Source of the DNA: Thiomicrorhabdus sp033238645
Lineage (GTDB): Bacteria; Pseudomonadota; Gammaproteobacteria; Thiomicrospirales; Thiomicrospiraceae
Assembly: GCA_033238645.1 (NCBI GenBank)
Contig: BQXR01000004.1
Location: forward strand, 183,924-247,923
Direction: 5' to 3'
Length of the DNA: 64,000 nt
A program made the translations under genes and the position numbers. Shown one piece after another: positions 9,961 through 18,139 of this stretch. The notes under the pieces are model-generated. The model was given only the letters and a program-made list of their open reading frames with translations. It made no database searches and was not told the DNA's origin. Positions within the stretch are counted from its first letter, which is position 1. The number at the start of each line of letters is the position of its first letter.

Positions 9961-10344
9961 CTAACCACCTTGCCCTGTTAATAGTTTAACTGCCCACATA
10001 AAGAACATATCAACCAACCACAAAAAGATTCCCATAATAATTACTACTACAAAAACAATTAGTGTCATCTGCACAGTTTCTGGGCGAGTTGGCCATACGA
10101 CCTGCTTTACTTCACGCTTAGCGTGAAGAAGATAGTCATACCAACCTCTACCAATAGTCGTTTGATACAGAGTAAAGATTGCTAATCCAATCCCAGCGAC
10201 AACACCTAGAACACGAATAACAGCATGGACATCTGAAAATACATAATATCCAACCATAGAGCCAATCAAAATCACAATAGACAACAGCAATTTGACAGTA
10301 TCAAGCGATTGAGCGGAGCTTTCTTTTTCGATTTCTTTACTCAT
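9961..10344 (-). CDS. secE: preprotein translocase subunit SecE
   Basis: SecE (127 residues) is the essential clamp around SecY in the inner membrane translocon. Two hydrophobic segments lie near residues 18-36 and 41-62. The amphipathic cytoplasmic helix carries the conserved REVKQVVWPTRPETVQMT block, and a third membrane segment follows it. The three-segment form and the length match gammaproteobacterial SecE rather than the single-segment type. It is paired with nusG as usual. Confidence 0.98.
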   Translation of the reverse strand: MSKEIEKESSAQSLDTVKLLLSIVILIGSMVGYYVFSDVHAVIRVLGVVAGIGLAIFTLYQTTIGRGWYDYLLHAKREVKQVVWPTRPETVQMTLIVFVVVIIMGIFLWLVDMFFMWAVKLLTGQGG

Positions 10345-10362
10345 AAAACCTATCAGCTAAAT

Positions 10363-10400
10363 TGAAAACGACCCGTATTTTCGAAAAAATACAGGTCGTT
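10363..10400 (-). terminator. hairpin between tRNA-Trp and secE
   Basis: A long imperfect stem reads AACGACCTGTATTTT / AAAATACGGGTCGTT on the minus strand and is followed by TTTC. It lies immediately after tRNA-Trp. It could be a weak terminator or a processing site that separates the tRNA from the secE-nusG mRNA. The U-tract is short, so complete termination is doubtful. Confidence 0.6.
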
Positions 10401-10406
10401 AGAATG

Positions 10407-10483
10407 TGGCAGGGGTAGAGAGATTCGAACTCCCAGCACCCGGATTTGGAATCCGGTGCTCTACCAGTTGGAGCTATACCCCT
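10407..10483 (-). tRNA. trpT: tRNA-Trp (CCA anticodon)
   Basis: The 77-nt cloverleaf on the minus strand has acceptor arm AGGGGTA / TACCCCT, anticodon stem CCGGA / TCCGG with loop anticodon CCA, a GGGAG / CTCTC T-stem, and an encoded CCA tail. It sits between tuf and secE, a common place for trpT in gammaproteobacteria. Confidence 0.97.
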
Positions 10484-10495
10484 GAAGTGTGTCAC

Positions 10496-10518
10496 AAAAA
10501 AACGGGATTATACATCCC
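10496..10518 (-). terminator. short hairpin after tuf
   Basis: On the minus strand GGGAT-GTATA-ATCCC is followed by G and seven T residues, directly downstream of the tuf stop. The 5-bp stem suggests partial termination that would reduce tRNA-Trp and secE transcription relative to tuf. Confidence 0.6.
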
Positions 10519-10547
10519 ATCTTTCTGTGTTGCAAGTACTTAAGCTA

Positions 10548-11738
10548 TTAATCTAGGATTTTAGCTACAACACCTGCACCGACAGTACGTCCACCTTCAC
10601 GGATAGCAAAACGTAAACCGTCATTCATCGCGATTGGGTTGATTAACTCTACTGTCATTTGTACGTTATCACCAGGCATAACCATTTCAGTTCCTTCTGG
10701 TAAAGTACATGCACCAGTCACATCAGTTGTACGGAAGTAAAACTGTGGACGGTAACCTTGGAAAAATGGAGTATGACGTCCACCTTCATCTTTTGACAAT
10801 ACATAGATTTCAGCTTCGAACTTAGAGTGCGGAGTGATTGTACCTTTGTGTGCCAATACTTGACCACGCTCAATATCTTCACGCTTAGTACCACGTAATA
10901 GAATACCAACGTTATCGCCAGCTTCACCTTGATCTAGAAGCTTACGGAACATCTCAACACCCGTTACTGTTGTTACAGTAGTGTCACGGATACCAACGAT
11001 CTCGATCTCTTCACCAACTTTAACGATACCAGCTTCGATACGTCCAGTTGCAACCGTTCCACGACCCTGAATTGAGAAGATATCCTCTACAGGCATTAGG
11101 AAGTCTTTTGCTGTTTCACGAACTGGATCAGGAATATATGTATCTAACGCTTCTACTAGACGAGCAATAGAAGGTGCACCAATTTCAGACTGGTCATCAG
11201 CAATTGCTAAAGTAGCAGAACCGATAATTACTGGCGTATCGTCACCTGGGAACTCGTACATATCAAGAAGTTCACGAACCTCCATCTCTACTAACTCTAG
11301 TAACTCCTCATCATCAACCATGTCTGCCTTATTTAGGAAAACAACGATGTATGGAACACCTACCTGACGTGAAAGAAGGATGTGCTCACGCGTCTGAGGC
11401 ATAGGCCCATCAGCTGCTGAACACACTAGGATAGCACCATCCATCTGTGCAGCACCTGTGATCATGTTTTTTACATAATCGGCGTGACCTGGACAATCTA
11501 CGTGTGCGTAGTGACGTGAATCTGACTCATACTCAACATGTGAAGTTGAGATCGTGATACCACGATCTCTCTCTTCTGGTGCATTATCAATAGATGCGAA
11601 ATCTTTAATATCTCCACCGAACTTCTTACCCTGTACGATAGTTAGTGCTGCTGTAAGAGTTGTCTTACCGTGATCTACGTGACCGATAGTACCAACATTC
11701 ACATGCAGTTTAGCGCGTTCGAACTTTTCTTTTGCCAT
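10548..11738 (-). CDS. tuf: elongation factor Tu
   Basis: EF-Tu (396 residues) is the GTPase that delivers aminoacyl-tRNA to the ribosome. G1 is GHVDHGKT at residues 19-26, G3 is DCPGH near 81-85 and G4 is NKAD near 136-139. The C-terminal beta domains are intact, ending AGVVAKILD. The start at 11738 has an AGGAG ribosome site. A longer in-frame reading would run back through tRNA-Thr and is not real. It is the last protein gene of a tRNA-tuf unit. Gammaproteobacteria often carry a second tuf copy elsewhere, which cannot be judged from this window. Confidence 0.99.
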   Translation of the reverse strand: MAKEKFERAKLHVNVGTIGHVDHGKTTLTAALTIVQGKKFGGDIKDFASIDNAPEERDRGITISTSHVEYESDSRHYAHVDCPGHADYVKNMITGAAQMDGAILVCSAADGPMPQTREHILLSRQVGVPYIVVFLNKADMVDDEELLELVEMEVRELLDMYEFPGDDTPVIIGSATLAIADDQSEIGAPSIARLVEALDTYIPDPVRETAKDFLMPVEDIFSIQGRGTVATGRIEAGIVKVGEEIEIVGIRDTTVTTVTGVEMFRKLLDQGEAGDNVGILLRGTKREDIERGQVLAHKGTITPHSKFEAEIYVLSKDEGGRHTPFFQGYRPQFYFRTTDVTGACTLPEGTEMVMPGDNVQMTVELINPIAMNDGLRFAIREGGRTVGAGVVAKILD

Positions 11739-11800
11739 GATGCAATCTCCTAAGTAGCAGCGACTGCCTATATACAGTACGATGCAAATAATAATAAAAC

Positions 11801-11876
11801 TGGAGCTCTCAATCGGAATCGAACCGATGACCTCATCCTTACCATGGATGCGCTCTACCAACTGAGCTATGAAAGC
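11801..11876 (-). tRNA. thrT: tRNA-Thr (GGT anticodon)
   Basis: A 76-nt cloverleaf with acceptor GCTTTCA / TGAGAGC (one G-U pair), D-arm AGCTCAGTTGGTAGAGC, anticodon stem CATCC / GGATG with anticodon GGT, T-loop TTCGATT, and an encoded CCA. It lies upstream of tuf in the order Tyr-Gly-Thr-tuf known from E. coli tufB. Confidence 0.97.
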
Positions 11877-11938
11877 AAATTAAAAAGGCCTCCTTCATCA
11901 ATCTGAATTAACAAACTAACAAAGAAAGCCTTAAAATA

Positions 11939-12013
11939 TGGAGCGGGTAAGGAGAATCGAACTCCTCTCATCGGCTTGGAAGGCCGAGGTAATAGCCAAT
12001 ATACGATACCCGC
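11939..12013 (-). tRNA. glyT: tRNA-Gly (TCC anticodon)
   Basis: A 75-nt cloverleaf with acceptor GCGGGTA / TACCCGC, anticodon stem TCGGC / GCCGA with anticodon TCC, T-stem AGGAG / CTCCT, discriminator T and encoded CCA. It is four bases downstream of tRNA-Tyr in the same transcript. Confidence 0.97.
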
Positions 12014-12017
12014 AAAA

Positions 12018-12102
12018 TGGTGGAGGGTGATGGATTCGAACCATCGAAGGCGTAGCCAGCAGATTTACAGTCTGCCCCCTTTGGCCGCTCGGGAAACCCT
12101 CC
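12018..12102 (-). tRNA. tyrU: tRNA-Tyr (GTA anticodon)
   Basis: An 85-nt class II tRNA with acceptor GGAGGGT / ACCCTCC, a long variable arm, anticodon stem CAGAC/T..CTG with anticodon GTA, T-loop TTCGAAT and encoded CCA. It is the first gene of the tRNA-tuf transcript. Confidence 0.97.
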
Positions 12103-12117
12103 AAATTGTGTGTGCGT

Positions 12118-12145
12118 ATTCTATAGAATTTTCTGAGACTGTCAA
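12118..12145 (-). promoter_or_regulatory. sigma-70 promoter for the tRNA-tuf operon
   Basis: On the minus strand a perfect -35 TTGACA (12140-12145) and a -10 TAGAAT (12118-12123) are separated by 16 bp, and the -10 ends 15 bp before the mature 5' end of tRNA-Tyr. Both sequence and distance suit a strong stable-RNA promoter. Confidence 0.85.
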
Positions 12146-12397
12146 CACTAATTTCGAACTTTTTAATAAAACTCGTCATTATCGGTTTCAGGTCTGATTT
12201 AAAGCCTACTGAATATTCACACTAGAGACTGTTAATACATTAACGCGTCTCAAAGTATGTGCGTATTGTAACAACCAAATCTTATAAAACAAGCTTGTTT
12301 TACTTTTTTTTACCCCCTCCTCCAATCTACATTTTAAAACAACAAAGACCACACTATATATGCCTGTTAAAATACTGCATATTTTCATTACTTTACT
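12146..12397. other. intergenic region upstream of bioA with two dyads
   Basis: This 252-bp divergent region holds an imperfect 27-bp palindrome at 12225-12251 (GAGAC-T-GTTAAT, then ATTAAC-GC-GTCTC). It also holds a perfect 16-bp palindrome AAAACAAGCTTGTTTT at 12286-12301 with a T-run on its right. A regulatory role for bioA or the tRNA operon is possible. I found no BirA box with the TTGTAAACC consensus and no convincing bioA ribosome site. Confidence 0.45.
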
Positions 12398-13702
12398 ATG
12401 GCAATTCAAATGGATAAATGGAACTCTCTTCTCACTTTTGATCAGCAACATATTTGGCACCCCTACTCCAAAATACCTAGCATCATCCCTGCTATTGGTG
12501 TCAAAAGCACACAAGGCTCCCTGATTACCCTGGCAGATGATCGCCAACTAGTCGATGGCATGTCCTCCTGGTGGGCGACTATTCACGGTTACAACCATCC
12601 TGTCATTAAACAAGCCATGCATGATCAGATAGAGAATATGTCGCACATTATGTTTGGTGGACTAACACATAAGCCCGCCATAGAGCTTGCAAAGAGATTA
12701 GTTAAGCTCACGCCAAATGGATTGGACAAAGTGTTCTTTACGGACTCTGGTTCTGTTGCAATGGAAGTCGCTATCAAGATGGCCTATCAATACTGGATCA
12801 GCCTAGAGCAAACTGACAAAAATAGATTACTCAGTATTAAGAGTGGTTACCACGGTGATACCTTTGTAACCATGGCCATTTGTGATCCTGATAACGGTAT
12901 GCACACCACCTTCAGTAACAACCTTCAACAAAACTACTTCGCACCTGCACCACAAGCAGGCTTTGATACTCCTTCAGACAACCAAGATATCAAGGCATTT
13001 GAAGAGGTCCTCGCACAGAATCATCAACACATAGCTGCCGTTACTTTAGAGCCTATTGTGCAAGGCGCTGGTGGCATGCGCTTCTATAGAGCAGATTATC
13101 TAAAACAGGTACGTGAACTCTGTACTCAATTTAATGTACTGCTCATAGCAGATGAGATCGCCACAGGCTTTGGTCGTACAGGCAAGTTATTCGCCTGTGA
13201 GTGGGCAGAGATTACCCCAGATATATTATGCTTAGGAAAGTCACTTACCGGGGGCAACTTAACACTGGCAGCAACACTCTGCACCAGCTCTATCAGTGAA
13301 ACCATTAGTAATGGCAACCCTGGCCTGCTCATGCATGGCCCTACCTTTATGGCTAACCCACTTGCTTGTGCCACGGCCATCGCTAGTATTGACTTACTGC
13401 TCGCCTCACCGTGGCAGGACAATATTCAGCGCATTGAAAGCCACCTAAAGAAGACATTACTCCCCCTAAAGGAGTTAGATGGAATTAGGGATGCTCGTGT
13501 ATTGGGTGCGATTGGCGTCGTTGAATTAGAAAGAGAAGATTTAGGCCCAGCCGTACAGGTAGCTGCTGTTGAAAACGGTATCTGGTTACGCCCTTTTGGC
13601 AAGCTCGTTTACACCATGCCTGCGTTTAACATCCCGCAGGATCAGCTAGAACAACTGACAACAGGCCTAATTAACGCTGTTACACATACTTTAAACCACT
13701 AA
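12398..13702 (+). CDS. bioA: adenosylmethionine-8-amino-7-oxononanoate aminotransferase
   Basis: BioA (434 residues) is the PLP-dependent enzyme that transfers an amino group from S-adenosylmethionine to KAPA to make DAPA in biotin synthesis. Family marks are IWHPYSK near residue 19, SSWWATIHGYNHP near 57-68, SGYHGDT near 149-155, DEIATGFGRTG near 252-262, and the PLP lysine at about 281 in LGKSLTGG. The start could be 12398 or the ATG four codons later; neither has a clear ribosome site. The gene stands alone on the plus strand. bioD is 11 kb away, and bioB, bioF, bioH and bioC are absent from the window. Confidence 0.97.
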   Translation: MAIQMDKWNSLLTFDQQHIWHPYSKIPSIIPAIGVKSTQGSLITLADDRQLVDGMSSWWATIHGYNHPVIKQAMHDQIENMSHIMFGGLTHKPAIELAKRLVKLTPNGLDKVFFTDSGSVAMEVAIKMAYQYWISLEQTDKNRLLSIKSGYHGDTFVTMAICDPDNGMHTTFSNNLQQNYFAPAPQAGFDTPSDNQDIKAFEEVLAQNHQHIAAVTLEPIVQGAGGMRFYRADYLKQVRELCTQFNVLLIADEIATGFGRTGKLFACEWAEITPDILCLGKSLTGGNLTLAATLCTSSISETISNGNPGLLMHGPTFMANPLACATAIASIDLLLASPWQDNIQRIESHLKKTLLPLKELDGIRDARVLGAIGVVELEREDLGPAVQVAAVENGIWLRPFGKLVYTMPAFNIPQDQLEQLTTGLINAVTHTLNH

Positions 13703-13724
13703 CTCACTAAACTCAGAAATAAAA

Positions 13725-13746
13725 AAAGGTGCTTAAAAGCGCCTTT
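13725..13746. terminator. bidirectional terminator between bioA and the methyltransferase gene
   Basis: The stem AAAGGTGC / GCGCCTTT with loop TTAAAA contains one G-U pair. A-rich sequence precedes it and a short T-run follows. It lies just after bioA, between two convergent genes, so it may serve both strands. Confidence 0.7.
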
Positions 13747-13785
13747 AGACTACTGGTTTATAGAGGCAACACATCAGCATAACTT

Positions 13786-13804
13786 ACCCCCCCCCTGTTC
13801 AAAA
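13786..13804 (+). repeat. C-run repeat, copy 1
   Basis: Nine C residues (13787-13795) are followed by TGTTCAAAA. It lies in the convergent gap between bioA and the methyltransferase gene. It belongs to the window-wide family of C-runs followed by TGCTC and A/T-rich sequence; this copy has T for C in the TGCTC core. Confidence 0.8.
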
Positions 13805-13817
13805 CAATCAAAACGGT

Positions 13818-14489
13818 TTAAGGCTTGCTTGCCACCACACAAATAGAGTCAACAGGAAACCCCTCTTGCTCCTTTATCTCTACATTTATAAAGCCTGCAG
13901 TTTCTAATAAAACCTGCACACACTCTTTACTATAACGCGCAAAAATTGTTGGATGTAACGCCATCTCGTCTATCTGATCGCCTGTCCTAAAACCCATGAC
14001 AAACTTTCCACCAGAGTTTAGTACACGAAAGATTTCATTAATATGAGGCTCAGGAGGTTGCCAAAAATAGAGCGTATTTGCACAGAAGATGGAATCAAAA
14101 CTATCGTACTCAACGGGGATACAATCACTATTACCCTCAATTAACGCTAGCTGATAGCTTTTAATATGCCTTCTATTCAGTAGACTCGCCTGCTTGACCA
14201 TCATGGGTGAAAAATCCAAGCCAATAATTTTACAAAGCGGTTCATGCGTACAGAGCTGATTAATTAATACACCTGGGCCAAAACCAATCTCAAGCAATTT
14301 TTGCTTCGGCTTCACCTCAAGTAGATCAAATATAAGTTGATTAAGTGCTGCGTTACCCGTAATGAACATCGGCTTTAAGATATTCTTTCCCAGCCAACCT
14401 GAAGGCTGCCTTGCTTGCTCAGCCAATGCCTTATCTGAAACCAAGAGTTTCACAAATTTGATTTTAAGCGTAAACCACTTAGAAGCCAT
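13818..14489 (-). CDS. class I SAM-dependent methyltransferase, substrate unknown
   Basis: A 223-residue protein with a Rossmann methyltransferase core. Motif I is LEIGFGPG at residues 66-73, an acidic LDFSPMM segment follows at the end of strand 2, and FDSIFCANTLYFWQPPE is the motif IV region. A late FRVLNSGGKFVMGF strand resembles UbiE/Methyltransf_11 proteins. About 60 residues precede motif I and include GNAALNQLIFDLL, a helix seen in many small-molecule methyltransferases. Although it faces bioA, it does not look like BioC, and convergent orientation argues against shared regulation. The substrate cannot be read from sequence. Confidence 0.85.
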   Translation of the reverse strand: MASKWFTLKIKFVKLLVSDKALAEQARQPSGWLGKNILKPMFITGNAALNQLIFDLLEVKPKQKLLEIGFGPGVLINQLCTHEPLCKIIGLDFSPMMVKQASLLNRRHIKSYQLALIEGNSDCIPVEYDSFDSIFCANTLYFWQPPEPHINEIFRVLNSGGKFVMGFRTGDQIDEMALHPTIFARYSKECVQVLLETAGFINVEIKEQEGFPVDSICVVASKP

Positions 14490-14574
14490 CGTATTCCAGT
14501 TACTTTTATTTAAGTTAATTAAGGGGCTATCTACTCTAGTAAGTAAATGCTCAACAGCCTACTATTACAATAGT

Positions 14575-14991
14575 TTAGGCTTCAATGATAGAGTAGTCAT
14601 GAGACATCTCTACTGTCGCCTCTAACATCTTGGACACAGAACAGTATTTATCAGCCGAAAGGCCGACTGCACGTTTAACCTTCTTCTCATTCAAATCATT
14701 CCCCGTCACCTTAAAGTGAACATGCACTTTGGTATAAACCTTAGGCACGGAATCAGAACGCTCAGAAGTAATCTCAATCTCACACCCCGTGATATCTTGC
14801 TTACCCTTCTGTAGCATTAGCATCACATCAATACCCGTACAACCACCAAGCCCCATCAGAACCATCTCCATCGGGCGCGGACCGCTATCCTCACCACCCA
14901 CATCAGGAGAAGCATCCATCAATACCTTATGCCCCCCTTCTGTGATTGCTTCAAAAGCCATCTTATTCTGCCACTTAACGCTTATCGTCAT
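14575..14991 (-). CDS. OsmC/Ohr-family peroxiredoxin-like protein (YhfA type)
   Basis: A 138-residue OsmC-fold protein. The first conserved cysteine is Cys51 in LGGCTGIDV and the second is Cys117 in DKYCSVSKM. In OsmC/Ohr proteins this pair reduces organic hydroperoxides through a disulfide. The short form with GPRPMEMVLMGLGGC is typical of the YhfA-like subgroup, whose substrate is not settled. It is monocistronic, on the minus strand, with an 84-bp gap to the methyltransferase gene downstream. No regulator is adjacent. Confidence 0.9.
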   Translation of the reverse strand: MTISVKWQNKMAFEAITEGGHKVLMDASPDVGGEDSGPRPMEMVLMGLGGCTGIDVMLMLQKGKQDITGCEIEITSERSDSVPKVYTKVHVHFKVTGNDLNEKKVKRAVGLSADKYCSVSKMLEATVEMSHDYSIIEA

Positions 14992-15780
14992 GATTTATCC
15001 TTTTAGAGTTCTAATACAGGGTGATCGTTCAAACTACTACCCACAATACTTTGGCGAAGAATAATAGTTAAATTTGTTAACTGATGCAACAGTATAAACG
15101 CCCATTTACTAATGGGCATAATTTAACAATAGACACAAAGCACAAGAGATCCCGAGCAGTTGACATGTAAAATGTGAAGAAAGAGTATAAAAAGAGAGTT
15201 AAAGGTGATTATTTAAACCTTATAAAACAATCATCAACAGGCGTAGAAACCATTACAAGTGAGCGCTAAACCGACTCAATTAAGCCAAAGACCTTGACTT
15301 AAAAATTATACATAAAGACTAGACTGTTTTTTTTACGTCTAATCACTTCACGCAGATACCATATAAAAATCAAGGTATATACAAATTACATAGCCTCATA
15401 CCAAGTAACAAATCCCCCCCCTGCTCATAATATTTAAACAAAAAAATTAATACTGTAAACCCTCTAAGTTTTTATATAAAAGCGTCAACAAATACCCTTT
15501 CTCCTTTAACAGAGTAAGAACAATTATATTATTGAATATGAACAGCCAACAATTCGAGCTTATCTCAATACCGTAAGTTCTGGGATTTTAGTAAAATAGG
15601 ATTTTAAACTTGGTGTGAACAACCAAAGGAATAACGTGCAGAAGATTATAAAAATAGCAAGAAAAGTACTGCGATTAAAGCCTTATTTAACCAACCATAA
15701 AGTAAAGTTTACAAACACAACCCAACCCTAATACCATTTTTTATTAACAAATAAAAAATAGTATTCGCTAATTTAAAAAT
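14992..15780. other. 789-bp AT-rich intergenic region
   Basis: I see no convincing gene here. It holds a small hairpin GCCCAT-TTACTA-ATGGGC at 15100-15117, a C-run repeat at 15413-15427, and an AT-only stem ATTTTTTATT / AATAAAAAAT at 15736-15759. The last could act as a weak terminator for the PilZ gene on the minus strand. Stop codons are dense in all frames. Confidence 0.6.
15413..15427 (+). repeat. C-run repeat, copy 2
   Basis: Eight C residues (15414-15421) are followed by TGCTCATAAT. It lies alone in the long gap between the OsmC-like gene and the PilZ gene, with no obvious partner arm on its left. Confidence 0.85.
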
Positions 15781-16245
15781 CTATGCTGATTGCTTAGACG
15801 CATCTAACTTAATAGCCCGAGTCATCGATTTGAAAAATTCAGCATGTAGAGGACAGTACTCTGAAATTTTAGTGCCTATGAAATATTCATCATCTATCTT
15901 TTGACATGACTGAACACCCAGCTGAATACTTAATGGCGCTTCATTATGCATAGATAGAGTAATATTGAAAATTTCATTTTCTTTAAATGGCTTACCAGCA
16001 AGAATTCCAAAACCACCTTTAGAAAAGTTGATAATTGTTGCAAATATCTCAGTCTGGTCATGCTTAACAATCGTAGAAAGATACGTTTTATGTCTTAACT
16101 CATTACGGCGCTCTTGTATTTTTGGCCGAACATTCCTAGAACCCAACCGAGTAGTCGCACGACTAACAGGCATTGTTGTTGTGCTGCTACACTGTTGGAT
16201 ATAACCCGAAGCTCTAGTTTTTGTTAAAAAATCAAAAAGTCCCAT
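15781..16245 (-). CDS. PilZ-domain protein, probable c-di-GMP effector
   Basis: A 154-residue protein with a PilZ domain in its C-terminal two thirds. The c-di-GMP-binding arginines are in QERRNELRHK (Arg47 and Arg51), and the second half of the site is NFSKGG at residues 73-78, matching the family RxxxR and (D/N)xSxxG pattern. The first 40 residues are Ser/Thr/Arg-rich and look disordered. There is no enzymatic domain, so it probably works by contacting a partner when c-di-GMP is bound. It is isolated between two long non-coding gaps, so context does not reveal the partner. Confidence 0.88.
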   Translation of the reverse strand: MGLFDFLTKTRASGYIQQCSSTTTMPVSRATTRLGSRNVRPKIQERRNELRHKTYLSTIVKHDQTEIFATIINFSKGGFGILAGKPFKENEIFNITLSMHNEAPLSIQLGVQSCQKIDDEYFIGTKISEYCPLHAEFFKSMTRAIKLDASKQSA

Positions 16246-16754
16246 ATTAATAAACCCTCTATACCACCAATGAATTCAAACTCAAACTTAACGAATACTG
16301 CCATATAGGTAAGTTATTCAGCCATCTCACACAAGATGTTTAAATTATCAATAACTGCAGCAACCCTACTAATCAAGTATACACTCATTGATGCCCGATG
16401 TAATAGCCAGAGAAATTAAGCGGTAGGATGTTAGTAATCAATTTTAGAGAAATCACTTTCATTTTTAGGGCTGCATTCTTGGTTACCGATTTTGGCCTCC
16501 GCAGGAAAAAATCACGTGAAGCAAGAAGATAAAAGTCCATAATTGAATTACGAAAGTCAAAAAAAGCCCTCTCAACTCATATCAAAAATAATTACCGCTA
16601 CTAATATTAAATACATGCCCACACTGCATGAGAGCGACTGAAAATAATAAGTTTAAGTCAGAGAGGCAAAAGACAAAATCCGACCCTCTTATTTGCTCAT
16701 CAAGAAATTTCACAGTGACAAAAAAAAAACACATCATAAAGTGGCGTTTAAAAA
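16246..16754. other. 509-bp intergenic region with no recognised feature
   Basis: No gene, clear terminator or repeat family member was found. A stretch around 16470-16510 (TTGGTTACCG, then GGCCTCCGCAGG) superficially recalls parts of a c-di-GMP riboswitch. The rest of that fold is missing and the element is not claimed. Confidence 0.5.
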
Positions 16755-17555
16755 TTAATCAAAGAACAACTCAGCCAACTTCTCACCCGGATCATCCGCA
16801 CGCATAAACGTCTCACCGACTAAGAAACTATCCACATGACAGGCACGCATCTTGCTCACATCTGCTTTGGTCAAAATGCCACTCTCCGTAATGACAATAC
16901 GATCATCAGGAATCATAGCCAACATATTGATTGTTGTATCCAAAGAAACATCAAAAGAGTGAAGGTCACGATTGTTGATGCCGATCATTGGTAACGGCAG
17001 TTGTAAGGCACGTTCTAGCTCCTCTTCATTATGGACTTCAATTAAGACATCCATATCCAATGTTAAAGCGGTTTGGGTTAACTCAGACATTTGTGCGTCG
17101 CCAATGGCTGCGGCGATTAACAGAATACAATCTGCTCCAATCGCTCGGGCTTCATAAACCTGATAGTCATCGACAATAAAGTCTTTACGGATAATCGGAA
17201 TATCAACCGCATCACGTACTTGCTGTAGGTAGGCGTTAGAGCCTTGAAAGAAATCTTTGTCCGTCAATACCGACAGACACGCTGCGCCATTGGCTTCATA
17301 ACTTTTAGCAATCTCAACTGGATCAAACGGATCACGCAAAATGCCTTTGCTTGGTGAGGCCTTTTTGATCTCGGCGATTACTGCTGATTGATCTGCATCT
17401 AACTTAGCTTGCATCGCACCAACAAAACTTCTGGTCTCGGGTGCTAGTAGCGCCTTTTTCTTCATATCACGTAGAGAGATCTTGTCGCAACCGTCTTGAA
17501 TTTCTTCGAGCTTACGTAGGATAATTTTCTTTAAGATGGTTGGGGTACGACTCAT
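16755..17555 (-). CDS. trpC: indole-3-glycerol-phosphate synthase
   Basis: TrpC (266 residues) closes the indole ring by decarboxylating 1-(2-carboxyphenylamino)-deoxyribulose phosphate. The TIM-barrel signature AEIKKASPSKG (near residues 60-71) is followed by LSVLTDKDFFQGS, RKDFIVDDYQ and GINNRDLHSF. The C-terminal phosphate-binding strand reads ITESGI. It is monofunctional, not fused to TrpF. It follows trpD on the minus strand with a DUF454 gene between them; trpF, trpB and trpA are not in the window. Confidence 0.98.
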   Translation of the reverse strand: MSRTPTILKKIILRKLEEIQDGCDKISLRDMKKKALLAPETRSFVGAMQAKLDADQSAVIAEIKKASPSKGILRDPFDPVEIAKSYEANGAACLSVLTDKDFFQGSNAYLQQVRDAVDIPIIRKDFIVDDYQVYEARAIGADCILLIAAAIGDAQMSELTQTALTLDMDVLIEVHNEEELERALQLPLPMIGINNRDLHSFDVSLDTTINMLAMIPDDRIVITESGILTKADVSKMRACHVDSFLVGETFMRADDPGEKLAELFFD

Positions 17556-17647
17556 ATAACTTTCCTTGCTAAACGCTTTGATAAACGTTAATAAATTTTT
17601 AAATTCTATGATTGGCGCTCGTTCTCTGTGAAGAGAAGTGAGTCCTT

Positions 17648-18040
17648 CTATTGTTTGTATTTGTCTTCAGTATGCTCGGCTATTCGCCAGATAAAGAACA
17701 GCAAAATAGACATAATCGTCACAAGCATAATCTGTAACTCAATCCGCTGCCATAAGATGGCTATGGAGATACTAAAGGTGATAATAATTAGTATGGTTGA
17801 ACGCTTCTTGGTACTGCGCTTCATGGTTTTAGACTCTTCCCACTGCCGAAGATCTTTGCCTATCCAACGGTTATTCAGCAGGGCTTGATGAAAACGCGGC
17901 GAGCTTTTGGCAAAACAAGTGGCGGCTAGAATCATAAAAGGTGTGGTTGGTAATAGAGGTAGTAACACCCCTATCAAACCTAAAAGAAATGAGATAGCAC
18001 CAATCGTGAAGTAAAAGCCGCGTTTCAGATGTCTTTTCAT
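17648..18040 (-). CDS. DUF454 / YbaN-family inner membrane protein
   Basis: A 130-residue membrane protein. The first hydrophobic stretch (about residues 8-40) contains the hallmark GLIGVLLPLLPTTPFMILAA. A conserved central FAKSSPRFHQ and RWIGKDLRQWEE region follows, then two closely spaced membrane segments near residues 83-115. The function of the YbaN family is not established. It is inserted between trpD and trpC in the same orientation, with moderate gaps. Any link to tryptophan synthesis is only positional. Confidence 0.9.
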   Translation of the reverse strand: MKRHLKRGFYFTIGAISFLLGLIGVLLPLLPTTPFMILAATCFAKSSPRFHQALLNNRWIGKDLRQWEESKTMKRSTKKRSTILIIITFSISIAILWQRIELQIMLVTIMSILLFFIWRIAEHTEDKYKQ

Positions 18041-18090
18041 AGCTTGTTCATAGCAGATTCATTATATTAAAGCTTTCAAGTCACTGTTTT

Positions 18091-18129
18091 AAATTTCAAG
18101 CAGGGCTATGCCCCCCCTGCTTGAAATTT
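18091..18129. repeat. C-run repeat, copy 3, inside a perfect 15-bp hairpin
   Basis: AAATTTCAAGCAGGG (18091-18105) and CCCTGCTTGAAATTT (18115-18129) are exact inverse complements. They are separated by nine bases that hold the rest of a seven-C run. It begins 11 bp downstream of the trpD stop. As RNA on the minus strand it would be a very stable stem. There is no U-tract, so it is more likely a 3'-end or processing structure than a simple intrinsic terminator. Confidence 0.9.
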
Positions 18130-18139
18130 ATTTTGGGCT

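Noticed and set aside
12308..12322. ACCCCCTCCTCC upstream of bioA as a C-run copy
   Set aside because: The C-run is only five long and the TGCTC core is missing.
12146..12397. BirA operator for bioA
   Set aside because: No TTGTAAACC / GGTTTACAA pair at the proper spacing was found.
13818..14489. The methyltransferase as BioC, because it faces bioA
   Set aside because: It is shorter than BioC, has a different N-terminus and is convergent with bioA; the generic Rossmann core alone does not support a biotin role.
16460..16540. Resemblance to a c-di-GMP (GEMM) riboswitch near the PilZ gene
   Set aside because: Only short blocks (GGTTACCG, GGCCTCCG) match. The conserved tetraloop-receptor segments are absent, and the position is upstream of pilZ on the strand where it would have to be transcribed but in a mixed orientation.
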